The notes beneath the pieces were generated by a model, which was not told the origin of the DNA, searched no databases, and saw nothing but the letters and a program-made list of their open reading frames with translations. From NCBI GenBank assembly GCA_025351405.1, contig JANXVZ010000026.1, forward strand, positions 59,890-123,889: a stretch of DNA of 64,000 nucleotides, written 5' to 3'. Below, in pieces: positions 53,822 to 64,000 of this stretch (the stretch's first letter is position 1; every line of letters starts with the position of its first letter). Position numbers and translations under genes: made by a program. Source of the stretch: Sphingomonadales bacterium. GTDB lineage: Bacteria; Pseudomonadota; Alphaproteobacteria; Sphingomonadales; Sphingomonadaceae.

Positions 53822-55273
53822 TCAATAACCCACCAGCTCCTGGCCGGTCAGCCGCACGACATGGACGACGTTGGTCGTTCCCGGTGTCGAAAAGGGCACC
53901 CCGGCGATCAGCACCAGCGGGTCGCCGCCGGCCACCATGCCGGTGCGCAGCGCCACGCGCTTGGCCTTGGCGACCATTTCCTCGAAGCTGGCGACATCGC
54001 GCGTCACGACCGAATGCACGCCCCACACCAGCCCCATCCGCCGCGCCGTCTCGGTCTTGGGGGTCAGGCACAGCACCGGCACGGCGGCGCGTTCGCGGGC
54101 GGCGCGACGCGCCGTTGACCCGCTGATGGTGAAGCAGACGATGGCGCGCGCCGCGATCGTCCGGCTGATCGACGCGGCGGCGTGCGAGATGGCGTCGGCG
54201 GTCGTTGCGGCGATGGTGATCTCGGTGAAGTGCACCCGGCCGAAATAACCGGGATCTGCCTCGACCTCGCGCGCGATGGCATCCATCATGGTGACGGCTT
54301 CGATGGGGAATTTGCCCGCCGCGCTTTCCGCCGACAGCATCACCGCATCGGCGCCGTCGTAGATGGCGGTGGCAACATCGGACACCTCGGCGCGGGTCGG
54401 GCTGGGGGACACGATCATCGATTCGAGCATCTGTGTCGCCACCACCACCGGTTTGCCCAGCGCGCGGGCCATGGCGACGATGCGCTTTTGGGCTGCGGGA
54501 ACACGTTCGGGAGGCAGCTCGACGCCAAGGTCGCCGCGCGCCACCATGACCGCGTCGGCGATCTCCAGGATTTCCGCCAGCCGGTCGAGCGCGGCGGGCT
54601 TCTCGATCTTGGCGAGCAGCGCCGCACGCCCCTTGATGAGGGCGCGGGCCTCGGCAACGTCCTCGGGCCGCTGGACAAAGCTCAATGCAATCCAGTCGAC
54701 GCCCTGGTCGAGTGCAAAACTCAGGTCGCTGCGGTCCTTTGCCGTCAACGCCGGCAACGGCACCACGGCATCGGGGACGTTGACCCCCTTGTTGTCGGAC
54801 AATTTACCGCCGACCTCGACGATGGTGTCGATGCGATCGGGGCCCACGGCCTGGACACGCAGCACCAGCTTGCCATCATCGATCAGCAGCCGCGCGCCGG
54901 GGGCGAGTGCGGCGAACAGCTCCCGGTGCGGCAGGCAGGCGCGGCGGGCATCGCCGGGTGTCACATCCTGGTCGAGGCAGAAGGCCGCGCCATTTTCCAG
55001 CAGCGTCGCCCCGCCGGCGATCCGACCGATGCGCAATTTCGGTCCTTGCAGGTCTGCAAGCACGGTCAGCGGCTGGCGGATGCGCTTTTCCACGGCGCGA
55101 ATCGCGGTGATCAGGGCGCCGCGCTCGGCCTGGGTGCCGTGGCTCATGTTGACGCGAAAGGCATCGGCCCCGGCGTTGACCAGCGCCTCGATCATCGCCT
55201 CGCTCGACGATGCCGGGCCGAGCGTGGCAAGCACCTTGACCCGGCGACCGCGGGGTTGGACATGCTGGGTCAT
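53822..55273 (-). CDS. pyk: Pyruvate kinase
   Basis: Glycolytic enzyme forming pyruvate and ATP. The 483-residue product has VLATLGPASSSEAMIEALV, NMSHGTQAE, LADLQGPKLRIG, AKIEKPAALDRL with the catalytic Lys, VMVARGDLGVELP and TQMLESMI. The start at 55273 follows AGGAACAGCTTACA; the frame is open well upstream but that region lacks similarity. Convergent with the HAD gene. Confidence 0.96.
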   Translation of the reverse strand: MTQHVQPRGRRVKVLATLGPASSSEAMIEALVNAGADAFRVNMSHGTQAERGALITAIRAVEKRIRQPLTVLADLQGPKLRIGRIAGGATLLENGAAFCLDQDVTPGDARRACLPHRELFAALAPGARLLIDDGKLVLRVQAVGPDRIDTIVEVGGKLSDNKGVNVPDAVVPLPALTAKDRSDLSFALDQGVDWIALSFVQRPEDVAEARALIKGRAALLAKIEKPAALDRLAEILEIADAVMVARGDLGVELPPERVPAAQKRIVAMARALGKPVVVATQMLESMIVSPSPTRAEVSDVATAIYDGADAVMLSAESAAGKFPIEAVTMMDAIAREVEADPGYFGRVHFTEITIAATTADAISHAAASISRTIAARAIVCFTISGSTARRAARERAAVPVLCLTPKTETARRMGLVWGVHSVVTRDVASFEEMVAKAKRVALRTGMVAGGDPLVLIAGVPFSTPGTTNVVHVVRLTGQELVGY

Positions 55274-55353
55274 TGTAAGCTGTTCCTGCGCAGGCGTTCG
55301 CAATCGGTTGTCTCTTAGCCATAACTGAATGTGAGCGATACCGGAGATAAGAC

Positions 55354-55749
55354 ATGAGCGTTTCGCCCTTTGCCGACGATGCCACCCGCGACCGCATCGA
55401 GGCCGCCGCCTTTCGCCGCCTGTTGGCGCACCTGGCGCATCGCACCGATGTGCAGAATGTCGACCTGATGGGCGTCGGCGGCTTTTGCCGCAATTGCCTG
55501 TCGGACTGGTTGGGCGAGGCGGCCGAAGCGACCGGCGTGCCGATCGACAAGGAGGCGGCGCGCGAGGCGGTCTATGGCATGGCCTATGCCGACTACAAGG
55601 CACTGCACCAGTCCCCCGCGTCGCCCGAACAGCTCGCGCTGATGGCGGCCAGCGTGGCGCGCAACCGCGCCCGGGAGGCCGCTCTCGATGCGGCGCTCGA
55701 CGACAGCTTCCCAGCCAGCGACCCGCCGTCGATGAGCGAACCTGGCTGA
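55354..55749 (+). CDS. DUF1244 family protein
   Basis: A 131-residue alphaproteobacterial DUF1244 protein: [23 protein letters not shown] and [16 protein letters not shown], with two conserved Cys, and [14 protein letters not shown]. The C-terminal 45 residues continue with a helical, acidic segment ending [15 protein letters not shown], a common add-on. Function unknown. Confidence 0.9.
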   Translation: MSVSPFADDATRDRIEAAAFRRLLAHLAHRTDVQNVDLMGVGGFCRNCLSDWLGEAAEATGVPIDKEAAREAVYGMAYADYKALHQSPASPEQLALMAASVARNRAREAALDAALDDSFPASDPPSMSEPG

Positions 55750-55758
55750 GGCGCCACC

Positions 55759-55786
55759 TTGCCCCGGACGCCGCTGCCGCCTAGCG
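55759..55786 (+). promoter_or_regulatory. Putative gapR promoter TTGCCC-N16-CTAGCG
   Basis: TTGCCC (55759-55764) and CTAGCG (55781-55786) are 16 bp apart, 36 nt before the gapR start. Confidence 0.4.
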
Positions 55787-55822
55787 TCCGCCCAACACGA
55801 ATCACCAGATCAAGGGTCATCA

Positions 55823-56068
55823 ATGTCGACGGAAAACGTCTCCGCCGAGCAACTCCGGTTGCTCATCGAACGCATCGAAACGCTCGAGGAAGAAAAGAAA
55901 GCCACGGCCGACGATATCAAGGACGTCTATGCCGAAGCCAAGGGCACCGGCTTCGACACCAAGACGATGCGGGCCATCGTCAAGCTGCGCAAGATGGAGA
56001 AATCGGCGCGGCAGGAAGCCGAAGCCCTGCTCGATACCTACAAGACCGCGCTGGGCCTCGCGGAGTAG
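55823..56068 (+). CDS. gapR: DUF2312/GapR nucleoid-associated protein
   Basis: An 81-residue all-helical protein: [40 protein letters not shown] and [19 protein letters not shown]. This is the GapR/DUF2312 family that in Caulobacter binds AT-rich, overtwisted DNA and eases chromosome segregation and replication. The family is nearly limited to alphaproteobacteria. A CTAG-type promoter precedes it. Confidence 0.94.
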   Translation: MSTENVSAEQLRLLIERIETLEEEKKATADDIKDVYAEAKGTGFDTKTMRAIVKLRKMEKSARQEAEALLDTYKTALGLAE

Positions 56069-56119
56069 CAGCGCCCCGCCGCCCACGCTATTGAGACCAT
56101 ATTCGTTCAGGGGAACCCG

Positions 56120-56612
<493 letters not shown>

Positions 56613-56620
<8 letters not shown>

Positions 56621-57407
56621 TTTCGCCTATGCCCGGCCTGCAAGCCTTGCGGAGGCCGCGTCTGCCTTTGGCGACGGCGGCGAAGCGGCGTTCATCGCCG
56701 GTGGCCACACCCTGTTGCCCGCCATCAAGTCACGCCTGCGGATGCCCGACACGCTGGTCGATCTGTCCGGCGTCCCCGGCTTGTCCGGGGTGACGCGCGA
56801 CGGCGACATGCTGTGGATCGGCGCGATGACCACCCATGCCACCGTTGCTACCAATGCGCTGGTGGCGTCGGCGATTCCCGGCCTTGCCGGCATGGCTAAT
56901 CTCATCGGCGACCCGCAGGTGCGCAATCGCGGCACGCTGGGCGGCGTTGTCGCCAACAACGACCCGGCGGCGGATTATCCCGCCGCGCTCATGGCGCTCG
57001 ATGCCGTGGTGGAAACCGATCGTGGCAGCCACCGTGCCGATGCCTATTTCCAGGGCATGTTCAGCACGGCACTGGACGATGGCGAGATTGTCAGCCGCGT
57101 CGGCTTTCGCGTGCCACTGGCATCGGCCTATGCCAAGTTCCGCAATCCTGCGTCGCGCTATGCTGTCGTCGGCGTCTTCGTTGCGCGGTTTGCCGATGCG
57201 GTTCGGGTCGGCGTAACCGGTGCCGGACCCGGCGTGTTCCGCTGGGCCGAGGCCGAGGCCGCGCTGACGGCCGATTTCAGCGTATCCGCAGCGGCAAAGG
57301 TGGTGCTGTCGCCCGACGACCTCAACACCGATATCCATGCCGGCGCCGAATATCGCGCCGCGCTGGCGGTGGTGATGTTGAAACAGGCGGTTTCCCAGGC
57401 GTCATAA
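56613..57407 (+). CDS. FAD subunit of a molybdenum hydroxylase (CoxM-type)
   Basis: A 264-residue medium subunit with the FAD-binding domain of CO/xanthine dehydrogenases: FIAGGHTLLPAIKSRLRMPD, GDPQVRNRGTLGGVVANNDPAADYPAAL and the C-terminal CO-dehydrogenase flavoprotein domain (YAKFRNPASRYAVVGVFVA). ATG at 56613 follows GGGGAG and overlaps the small-subunit stop. yebC starts 39 nt after it, so no large subunit follows. Confidence 0.9.
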
Positions 57408-57409
57408 TC

Positions 57410-57438
57410 TTGCGTTGGGGGCGGCGCCTGGCCTAGAG
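57410..57438 (+). promoter_or_regulatory. Putative yebC promoter TTGCGT-N17-CTAGAG
   Basis: TTGCGT (57410-57415) and CTAGAG (57433-57438) are 17 bp apart, with the yebC ATG only 8 nt further, so the transcript would be nearly leaderless. Confidence 0.4.
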
Positions 57439-57446
57439 CGTCCGCC

Positions 57447-58190
57447 ATGGCTGGTCATTCCAAATTCAAGAACATCATGCACCGCAAGGGTGCGCAGGAC
57501 AAAAAGCGCGCGGCGGCGTTTTCAAAGCTCAGCCGCGAAATCACCGTCGCGGCGAAATCGGGCCTTCCCGATCCGGCGATGAACGCCCGGCTGCGCGCCG
57601 CGGTGCTGGCGGCAAGGGCGGGCGGCATGCCCAAGGACAATATCGAACGCTCGATCAACAAGGCGGCGGCCAGCGATGGCGCCGCTTACGAGGAAGTCCG
57701 CTATGAAGGCTTTGGCCCCGGCGGCGTCTCGCTGATCATCGAAACCCTGACCGACAACCGCAACCGCACCGCCACCAATGTCCGCACCGCGGTGTCGCGC
57801 AATGGCGGCAACCTCGGCGCGTCGGGTTCGGTCAGCCACGGTTTCGAGCGGATGGGGCTGATCACCTACCCCGCCAAGGCCGGCAGTTCCGACAAGGTCT
57901 TCGAAGCGGCGCTCGAAGCCGGCGCCGATGATGTGCAATCATCGGAGGACGGCCACGAAATCTGGACCGCAATCGACGCGCTCCACGAAGTCGCCAAGGC
58001 GCTGGAAGCGACCCTGGGCGAATCCGAAGGCGCCAAGCTGGCGTGGAAGCCCGGGATCATGGTCACCGTCGCCGAAGCCGACGCAGCGATGCTGATGAAG
58101 CTCATCGATGCACTGGACGATGACGACGATGTGCAGACGGTGTGGGGCAATTATGACGTCCCCGACGAAGTGATGGAGCGATTGTCGTAG
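57447..58190 (+). CDS. yebC: YebC/PmpR-family protein
   Basis: A 247-residue YebC/PmpR protein: [20 protein letters not shown] is fully diagnostic, followed by [40 protein letters not shown] and a C-terminal domain with [15 protein letters not shown]. Members act as transcription regulators or as translation factors that resolve proline-stalled ribosomes. It stands first in a yebC-ruvC-ruvA-ruvB set, a widespread order. Confidence 0.95.
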   Translation: MAGHSKFKNIMHRKGAQDKKRAAAFSKLSREITVAAKSGLPDPAMNARLRAAVLAARAGGMPKDNIERSINKAAASDGAAYEEVRYEGFGPGGVSLIIETLTDNRNRTATNVRTAVSRNGGNLGASGSVSHGFERMGLITYPAKAGSSDKVFEAALEAGADDVQSSEDGHEIWTAIDALHEVAKALEATLGESEGAKLAWKPGIMVTVAEADAAMLMKLIDALDDDDDVQTVWGNYDVPDEVMERLS

Positions 58191-58207
58191 CCCCCGCTCT
58201 CGCAAAT

Positions 58208-58726
58208 ATGGGGAGAATAATCCTTGGCCTCGACCCCGGGCTGGCCGCCACCGGCTGGGGGGTCATCGAATCGTCCGGCAACCGCCTGCGCCACATCGCC
58301 CATGGCACGGTGAAGACCGCGGCAGGCGCGCCGCTGGCGGAACGGCTGGTGGCGTTGCATGATGGCCTTGCCGCGGTCATCGCCGCGCATTGCTCGGACT
58401 TGGACTGCAGCGAGGCGGCGGTCGAGGAGGTTTTCGTCAACACCAACCCGCAATCGACGTTGAAGCTGGGGCAGGCGCGCGGTGTCGTGCTGCTGGTGGC
58501 GGCGCGTGCCGGGCTGGTGGTCGGCGAATATGCGACGCGGCTGGTCAAGAAGGCGGTCGTCGGCGTCGGCAATGCCGACAAGGCGCAGGTCCATGCCATG
58601 GTCGAGCGCCTGCTGCCGGGGACAAAGGTGACGGGGGCGGATGCCGCCGATGCGCTGGCGGTGGCGATTGCCCATGCCCATCTGGCGCAATCGCTGCGCA
58701 CCCAGGCCCGGATCGCGGCATCATGA
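58208..58726 (+). CDS. ruvC: Holliday junction resolvase RuvC
   Basis: 172-residue endonuclease that cuts Holliday junctions. The catalytic acidic residues are in [12 protein letters not shown] (Asp), VEEVFVNTN (Glu) and the late [17 protein letters not shown] (two Asp). [17 protein letters not shown] is the usual central part. ATG at 58208 has a weak ribosome site, which may suggest coupling to yebC. Followed by ruvA after 10 nt. Confidence 0.94.
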   Translation: MGRIILGLDPGLAATGWGVIESSGNRLRHIAHGTVKTAAGAPLAERLVALHDGLAAVIAAHCSDLDCSEAAVEEVFVNTNPQSTLKLGQARGVVLLVAARAGLVVGEYATRLVKKAVVGVGNADKAQVHAMVERLLPGTKVTGADAADALAVAIAHAHLAQSLRTQARIAAS

Positions 58727-58736
58727 TCGCGGTCTC

Positions 58737-59336
58737 ATGATAGCACGCCTGCGCGGCCTGCTCGATTCCAGCGCGGCGGATGCCTGTGTGATCGATGTCA
58801 ACGGGGTCGGCTACCTTGTCAGCGCATCGTCGAAGACGCTCGGCGCGCTTGGCGGCGTCGGCGCGGCGGTCGTGCTCCACATCGAGACGCAGGTGCGCGA
58901 GGACGCCATTCAGTTGTTCGGCTTCCTGACCGAAGCCGAGCGCGACAGCTTTCGCTTGCTGACCAGTGTCCAGGGCGTCGGCGGCCGGGTGGCGCTGGCG
59001 ATCCTGTCGGTGCTGGGGCCGGACGAACTTGCCCATGCCATCGCGGCGGTGGATACGGCGAGCATCGCGCGCGCCAACGGCGTCGGGCCGAAGCTGGCGG
59101 CGCGCATCGCCAATGAATTGAAGGGCAAGTTCGGCAATGTCGCGCTGCTGTCGGCGGCACCGTTGCCGGTCGGTATCGGCGCCGGCGCGGTGGCGGATGC
59201 GCTGGCGGCGCTGGCCGGGCTCGGCTTTCGCCCGATGGAAGCCAGCCGTGCGGTGGCGGAGGCGCAGGCCGAGCTCGGCGATGGCGCCGGGGTGGGCGAG
59301 TTGATCCGGACGGCGTTGCGGAAATCGGCGCGCTGA
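58737..59336 (+). CDS. ruvA: Holliday junction branch migration protein RuvA
   Basis: A 199-residue protein: [20 protein letters not shown] and NGVGYLV (OB fold), [23 protein letters not shown], two helix-hairpin-helix motifs ([13 protein letters not shown] and [17 protein letters not shown]) and a small domain III at the end. It binds junctions as a tetramer and loads RuvB. A short similar sequence, CATGATCGC, occurs just upstream and overlaps the ruvC stop. Confidence 0.95.
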   Translation: MIARLRGLLDSSAADACVIDVNGVGYLVSASSKTLGALGGVGAAVVLHIETQVREDAIQLFGFLTEAERDSFRLLTSVQGVGGRVALAILSVLGPDELAHAIAAVDTASIARANGVGPKLAARIANELKGKFGNVALLSAAPLPVGIGAGAVADALAALAGLGFRPMEASRAVAEAQAELGDGAGVGELIRTALRKSAR

Positions 59337-59403
59337 CGTTCTGCTCCCCAGGTCCAGAGGGCGCGCGATTTGACCAACGCCCGCGGCATCGTAAAGGAAG
59401 CGC

Positions 59404-60429
59404 GTGACCTCCGACCTTTCTCCCCAGCGCAAGCCCGACGATATCGACGCGGCGCTGCGGCCCAAGACCCTCGACGAATTCATCGGCCAGCAGGCGCTGC
59501 GGCAGAACCTGTCGGTCTTCATCGCCGCTGCCCGTGCCCGCGGCGAACCGCTCGACCATGTGCTGCTTCATGGCCCCCCCGGCCTTGGCAAGACGACGCT
59601 GGCGCAGATTGTCGCGCGCGAAATGGGGGTGGGGTTTCGCGCTACATCAGGCCCGGTGATCGCCAAGGCCGGCGACCTTGCGGCGCTGCTGACCAACCTC
59701 GACCATCACGACGTGCTGTTCATCGACGAGATTCACCGGCTGGCACCGGCCGTGGAGGAAATCCTGTATCCGGCGATGGAGGATCGCGTCCTCGACCTGA
59801 TGATCGGCGAAGGCCCGAGCGCGCGTTCGGTGCGCATCGACCTGCCGCATTTCACGCTCGTTGGCGCCACTACCCGCGCCGGCCTGCTGACGACGCCGCT
59901 GCGCGATCGCTTCGGTATTCCGCTGCGGCTGATATTCTACAGCGTCGATGAACTGGAGGCTGTCGTCACCCGTGCTGCGCGCTTGCTGCTCCTCGACCTC
60001 AGCCCCGATGGCGCGCGCGAGATTGCCGGCCGGGCTCGCGGCACGCCGCGCATCGCCGGGCGGCTGCTGCGCCGGGTCCGCGATTTCGCCCATGCCGCCG
60101 GGCACGACAGCGTCGACGCCAAGGCCGCCGACCGCGCCCTCAATCGTCTCGAAGTCGATAACCTCGGCCTCGACGCGATGGACCGACGCTATTTGATGAT
60201 GATTGCCGACATCTATCGCGGTGGCCCGGTGGGGATCGAAACTCTCGCCGCCGGCCTCAGCGAAGCCCGCGACACGCTCGAGGAGGTCATCGAGCCATTC
60301 CTGATCCAGTCGGGGCTGGTGGCGCGCACCGCGCGGGGCCGGATGCTCAACCCGGCGGCATGGAAGCACCTCGGCATCGTCGCGCCTGCCGGCATTGCCG
60401 TGCAGCTGCCGCTGCTCGACGAGGAATGA
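59404..60429 (+). CDS. ruvB: Holliday junction DNA helicase RuvB
   Basis: AAA+ motor of 341 residues that drives branch migration with RuvA. It has [11 protein letters not shown], Walker [15 protein letters not shown], Walker [38 protein letters not shown] (sensor 1 region), and the winged-helix C-terminus ending [11 protein letters not shown]. It starts with GTG at 59404. Convergent with the bestrophin-like gene 9 nt away. Confidence 0.96.
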   Translation: MTSDLSPQRKPDDIDAALRPKTLDEFIGQQALRQNLSVFIAAARARGEPLDHVLLHGPPGLGKTTLAQIVAREMGVGFRATSGPVIAKAGDLAALLTNLDHHDVLFIDEIHRLAPAVEEILYPAMEDRVLDLMIGEGPSARSVRIDLPHFTLVGATTRAGLLTTPLRDRFGIPLRLIFYSVDELEAVVTRAARLLLLDLSPDGAREIAGRARGTPRIAGRLLRRVRDFAHAAGHDSVDAKAADRALNRLEVDNLGLDAMDRRYLMMIADIYRGGPVGIETLAAGLSEARDTLEEVIEPFLIQSGLVARTARGRMLNPAAWKHLGIVAPAGIAVQLPLLDEE

Positions 60430-60438
60430 GGCGCGGCT

Positions 60439-61212
60439 CTACAGCGCGATCGCTGCCAGCCGCGCCTGCAGTTCCAGCATCGGTTGCTGCGAGACCAGCA
60501 CGACGCCGGTGCGCGGCCGGTCCAGATCGAGCACCAGAAAGATCGACGACGCGACGAGCAGGAAAAAGGCGATATTGGTGCGCCGGCTGACGAGGCGGTG
60601 CGCTGCGCCGGTATAGCCGAGGCTGGCGGCGGTGACGATGGCGAACAGCGCCAGCAAATCGATGACAAGCAGCGGGATATGCTCGCGGCCGATCGATTCG
60701 CGCCGCCACGAGGCATCGTCGACTCGCGTCAGCCCCTCGACCAGCATGCGGGTGACCAGCGGCGGGTTCGGCCCGGCACTGAGCTGGCGGGCGGTCGTCC
60801 ACAACCGCTCCTGCAGGGCGTTGGCGGCATGATCGGCAGCGCGCCGGCGATCGGTCGGGGTGCCCTGCTGGAAATAGCGCAGGCGCTGGTCGGTATAGTC
60901 GCGAACAATGGCCGACATCGCCGCCCGCTCGGCAGCGGGCTGGAACTGCACCCGCTCCCACAACGATGTCAGCGCGGCGGCTTCCTCGACGACAAGCTCG
61001 CGCCGGGCCTCGTAGCGGTTGAGCGCCACGGAAAAAGTAAAGCCGATCATCAGCGCCAACAGGCTGACGGCGGCCGAGGTAGCGTAAATCGTCTCCCCGG
61101 GGCTGGGCAGCCGGCGGCGGCGCAAACCGCCAAGCTCCGAGGCAAGGCAGCAGGCGAGGAACAGGCCAAGCCCGATCGCCCAGGTCGGCAGGCTGTCGAA
61201 AAGCGAATTCAT
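60439..61212 (-). CDS. Bestrophin-like (DUF4239) membrane protein
   Basis: A 257-residue membrane protein with about four helices: two near the N-terminus ([15 protein letters not shown] and the [20 protein letters not shown] segment) and two near the end ([20 protein letters not shown] and [18 protein letters not shown]). The order [19 protein letters not shown] after helix 2 and the C-terminal DLDRP fit the DUF4239/bestrophin-like family. Role unknown; possible channel. Confidence 0.75.
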   Translation of the reverse strand: MNSLFDSLPTWAIGLGLFLACCLASELGGLRRRRLPSPGETIYATSAAVSLLALMIGFTFSVALNRYEARRELVVEEAAALTSLWERVQFQPAAERAAMSAIVRDYTDQRLRYFQQGTPTDRRRAADHAANALQERLWTTARQLSAGPNPPLVTRMLVEGLTRVDDASWRRESIGREHIPLLVIDLLALFAIVTAASLGYTGAAHRLVSRRTNIAFFLLVASSIFLVLDLDRPRTGVVLVSQQPMLELQARLAAIAL

Positions 61213-61293
61213 TGCGCCGCCGTTATAGTGCTATCGCACCGGGGTAAATCCGCAGCACTGGATTTGCGCGCCAAATCGCTGCAACAGACGCGC

Positions 61294-62718
61294 ATGAGCA
61301 GCACCGCATCCAGCCCGCGCACCCTGTACGCCAAGATCTGGGACGATCATGTCGTCCGCACGCTGGAGGACGGCACCGCGCTGCTGTGGATCGACCGGCA
61401 CCTCATCCATGAAGTGACGACGCCGCAGGCGTTCGAAAGCCTGCGCATGGCCGGTCGGCGGCTGCGGCGGCCCGACCTGACGCTGGCGGTGCCCGATCAC
61501 AACGTGCCGACGACCGACCGCCGGTTGCCTATCCTCGACGACATGTCGCGCGCGCAGCTCGATGCGTTGACGCGCAACTGCGCCGATTTCGGCGTCGAGA
61601 TGATCGCCATCGATGCGCCCGAACAAGGCATCGTCCATGTCATCGGTCCCGAACAGGGCTTTACCCTGCCTGGCCTGACGATTGTCTGCGGCGACAGCCA
61701 TACCGCGACGCACGGGGCCTTTGGCGCGCTGGCCTTCGGCATCGGCACGTCGGAGGTGGAGCATGTGTTCGCCACCCAGACATTGCTGCTGCGCCGGTCG
61801 AAGGCGATGGAAGTCCGGGTGACGGGGCGGCTGGGCTTTTCGATCTCGCCCAAGGACGTGGCGATGGCGATCGTCGGCCGCCTCGGCACCGGCGGCGGCA
61901 CCGGCCATGTTATCGAATATACCGGCGATGTCATCCGCGACATGAGCATGGAGGGCCGCATGACGGTCTGCAACATGGCGATCGAGGCGGGCGCGCGCGC
62001 CGGGCTGGTGGCGCCCGATGAAAAGACCTTCGACTATGTCCGCGGCCGGCCACGCGCCCCGACCGGTGCGGCGCTGGAGGCGGCGCTGGCGTGGTGGCGG
62101 ACGCTGCCGAGCGATGCGGGCGCCACCTATGACACGGTGATCGAGATCGACGGCAGCCGCATCGCGCCGCTGGTGACCTGGGGAACGTCGCCCGAGGATG
62201 TCGTGGCGATCGGCGACAGGGTGCCGGCGCCCGACAGCTTTGCCGACGAGGGCAAGCGCGCTGCCGCCGCAAAATCGCTCGACTACATGGGGCTGGCGGC
62301 GGGAACGCCGCTGGAGGGGCTGGCGGTCGAAAACGTCTTTATCGGCAGTTGCACCAACAGCCGCATCGAGGACCTGCGGGTTGCCGCCGAAGTGGCGCGG
62401 GGGCGGCACGTCGCGGCGGGGATCAAGCAGGCGCTGGTGGTGCCGGGCTCGGGCCTCGTCAAGCGCCAGGCGGAGGCGGAAGGGCTTGACCGCATCTTCA
62501 TCGAAGCGGGTTTTGAATGGCGCGAGCCGGGCTGTTCGATGTGCCTTGGCATGAACCCCGACCAGGTGCCGGCGGGCGAACGCTGCGCCTCGACGAGCAA
62601 CCGCAATTTCGTCGGCCGGCAGGGTGTCGGCGCCCGTACGCACCTGGTATCCCCGGCAATGGCGGCGGCAGCAGCGGTGACCGGGCGGCTGACCGATGTG
62701 CGGGACTTGATGGGCTAG
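61294..62718 (+). CDS. leuC: 3-isopropylmalate dehydratase large subunit
   Basis: [4Fe-4S] aconitase-type enzyme of leucine synthesis. The 474-residue product has [35 protein letters not shown] and the cluster Cys in [13 protein letters not shown] and [12 protein letters not shown]. The small subunit leuD is not adjacent; the gene converges with nadB. Its stop lies in the first of three tandem 20-bp repeats. The start ATG at 61294 gives the standard N-terminus; the frame is open far upstream without support. Confidence 0.95.
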   Translation: MSSTASSPRTLYAKIWDDHVVRTLEDGTALLWIDRHLIHEVTTPQAFESLRMAGRRLRRPDLTLAVPDHNVPTTDRRLPILDDMSRAQLDALTRNCADFGVEMIAIDAPEQGIVHVIGPEQGFTLPGLTIVCGDSHTATHGAFGALAFGIGTSEVEHVFATQTLLLRRSKAMEVRVTGRLGFSISPKDVAMAIVGRLGTGGGTGHVIEYTGDVIRDMSMEGRMTVCNMAIEAGARAGLVAPDEKTFDYVRGRPRAPTGAALEAALAWWRTLPSDAGATYDTVIEIDGSRIAPLVTWGTSPEDVVAIGDRVPAPDSFADEGKRAAAAKSLDYMGLAAGTPLEGLAVENVFIGSCTNSRIEDLRVAAEVARGRHVAAGIKQALVVPGSGLVKRQAEAEGLDRIFIEAGFEWREPGCSMCLGMNPDQVPAGERCASTSNRNFVGRQGVGARTHLVSPAMAAAAAVTGRLTDVRDLMG

Positions 62719-62765
62719 CGCCGCACTTGATGGGCCAGCGCCGCGCTTGATAGGCTAGCGCCGCG
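62706..62765. repeat. Three tandem 20-bp repeats spanning the leuC stop codon
   Basis: Units at 62706-62725, 62726-62745 and 62746-62765 read CTTGATGGGCTAGCGCCGCA with one to three changes (second unit has GGGCCAG, third ATAGGCTAG). The leuC TAG stop is in unit 1. The array lies between the convergent leuC and nadB stops. Confidence 0.9.
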
Positions 62766-62767
62766 GC

Positions 62768-64000
62768 CTACCGCCGCGCCAGCACTGGGTCGAGCACCGT
62801 GTCCTTCGCCACCGGCAGCATCTTGGGATAATCCGTCGTGTAGTGCAGCCCGCGGCTTTCCTTGCGGGCGCGCGCCGACCGCACGATCAGGTCGGCCACC
62901 TGCACCAGGTTGCGCAGCTCGATCAGGTCGGGGGTGACGCGGAAATTGCCGTAATAGTCGGCGACTTCCTTGCGCAGCAGCTTGACCCGGTGGGCAGCGC
63001 GCTCCAGCCTCTTGTCGGTTCGCACGATGCCGACATAATCCCACATGAAGCGGCGCAGCTCGTCCCAGTTATGGGCGACAACGACCTCCTCGTCGGAATC
63101 GGTGACGCGGCTTTCGTCCCATGGATGGATTTCGGGCAGCACCAGGCTTGAGTCCCAATGCGCCGCGATATCGTCCGCCACCGATTGGCCGAACACCAGG
63201 CATTCGAGGATGGAGTTCGACGCCAGCCGGTTGGCGCCGTGCAGGCCCGACTGGGTGACTTCGCCCGCGGCCCATAGCCCGGACAGGTCGGTGCGCCCCG
63301 CCAGGTCGACGAGTACGCCGCCGCACGAATAATGCGCCGCCGGCACGACGGGGATGGGTTCGACGGTGCAATCGATGCCCAGTTCGAGCAGGCGTGCGTA
63401 GATCGTCGGGAAATGGTGCCGCACGAAATCGGCGCCCAGATGCGCGATATCGAGCAGGACGTGCGACAATCCCAGCCGCTTCATTTCGGCATCGATGGCG
63501 CGCGCCACCACGTCGCGCGGCGCCAGTTCGAGGCGTTCATCATAGCGCGCCATGAAGCGCTCGCCGGCCTTGATGCCGTTTGCCGCCTCGCTGGCGCTGG
63601 GCGGCAATTTGAGCTGCCCGCCTTCGCCGCGGCAGGCTTCGGTGATGAGGAAGTTCTTGACCTGCGGATGATACAGGCACGTCGGGTGGAACTGGTTGAA
63701 TTCCATGTTGGAGACCCGGCAGCCGGCGCGATACGCCATGGCGATGCCGTCGCCGGTGGAGCCATCGGGGTTGGTGGAATATTGATAGACCCGCGATGCG
63801 CCCCCGGTTGCCAGCACGACCGCCCTGGCGACAAAGCGTTGCACCTGCTTCGAAGCTTTATCAAAGGCATAGACGCCGTGGCAGCCGCGCGGCGCAAAGC
63901 GTTCGCCTTCGACCTGCGCCGAGGTGATGAGATCGAGCGCCACCATGCCGGGCACCAGCGTGATGTTGGGATGGGCGACGGCCGCGGTTTGCAGCGCCTG
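62768..64000 (-). CDS. nadB: L-aspartate oxidase (5' part outside window)
   Basis: Flavoprotein that makes iminoaspartate, the first step of NAD synthesis; also related to succinate dehydrogenase A. 410 residues are visible in frame to the window edge. Conserved: [70 protein letters not shown] and [20 protein letters not shown]. The C-terminal helical domain is complete. The N-terminal FAD dinucleotide motif lies beyond 64000. Confidence 0.94.
   Translation of the reverse strand, partial: QALQTAAVAHPNITLVPGMVALDLITSAQVEGERFAPRGCHGVYAFDKASKQVQRFVARAVVLATGGASRVYQYSTNPDGSTGDGIAMAYRAGCRVSNMEFNQFHPTCLYHPQVKNFLITEACRGEGGQLKLPPSASEAANGIKAGERFMARYDERLELAPRDVVARAIDAEMKRLGLSHVLLDIAHLGADFVRHHFPTIYARLLELGIDCTVEPIPVVPAAHYSCGGVLVDLAGRTDLSGLWAAGEVTQSGLHGANRLASNSILECLVFGQSVADDIAAHWDSSLVLPEIHPWDESRVTDSDEEVVVAHNWDELRRFMWDYVGIVRTDKRLERAAHRVKLLRKEVADYYGNFRVTPDLIELRNLVQVADLIVRSARARKESRGLHYTTDYPKMLPVAKDTVLDPVLARR

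Noticed and set aside
60484..61293. Very long N-terminal extension of leuC
   Set aside because: The frame is open by chance across the antisense of the bestrophin-like gene; homologous LeuC starts at 61294.

Overview
The window is high-GC bacterial chromosome, packed with genes and short on intergenic space. It looks like an alphaproteobacterium, most probably Sphingomonadales. The reasons are the very GC-rich codons, genes for DUF2312/GapR, DUF1489 and DUF1244 proteins that are typical of alphaproteobacteria, a 41-residue L36, and an unbroken division and cell-wall (dcw) cluster. The genus cannot be fixed from sequence alone. I see no rRNA, tRNA, CRISPR array, transposase, integrase or prophage gene; this is mostly core chromosome with a few accessory islets.

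Layout. 1-2.8 kb: the 3' end of an IorB-type molybdenum hydroxylase, ferrochelatase (hemH), an acetoacetyl-CoA reductase and a small ribbon-helix-helix protein. 2.8-6.9 kb: a dienoyl-CoA-reductase-like SDR on the minus strand, then an iron-uptake pair (catecholate-type TonB receptor plus PiuC/YbiX hydroxylase) behind a Fur-like site. 6.9-9.7 kb: an orphan peptide-type solute-binding lipoprotein and cysteine synthase. 10.2-28.8 kb: the dcw cluster mraZ-rsmH-ftsL-ftsI-murE-murF-mraY-murD-ftsW-murG-murC-murB-ddl-ftsQ-ftsA-ftsZ. Nearly every junction is a 1-4 nt overlap and many starts are GTG or TTG. Its leader carries four 10-bp-spaced TGGG repeats (MraZ operator) and DnaA-box-like 9-mers. 28.9-31.5 kb: a DUF1800/DUF1501 pair.

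31.5-33 kb: a minus-strand arsR-arsC-aqpS arsenic operon with no ArsB/Acr3 pump. 33-43.7 kb: a CoA transferase/racemase, dGTPase-like HD protein, two adjacent serine hydrolases, a GntR/YtrA regulator, a small exported protein, trans-aconitate methyltransferase, MgtE with DUF1489, unknown proteins and a LysR regulator with a palindromic box at its start. 43.7-47.9 kb: a minus-strand housekeeping run, GST, xseB, polyprenyl synthase, coaD, cyclophilin, queA. 48-55.3 kb: a zinc alcohol dehydrogenase, enoyl-CoA hydratase, M14 carboxypeptidase with DUF4136 lipoprotein, galE, rpmJ, HAD phosphatase and pyruvate kinase. 55.3-64 kb: DUF1244, gapR, an orphan small/medium subunit pair of a molybdenum hydroxylase, yebC-ruvC-ruvA-ruvB, a bestrophin-like membrane protein, leuC, and nadB running off the window end.

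The items most worth a second look are the dcw leader (MraZ repeats plus DnaA-like boxes), the pump-less arsenic operon, the Mo-hydroxylase subunits without a catalytic partner, the DUF1800/DUF1501 pair after ftsZ, short duplications at the 3' ends of leuC and the enoyl-CoA hydratase gene, and a recurring TTG-N16/17-CTAG promoter pattern. No clear defence system or other wholly new multi-gene system was found.
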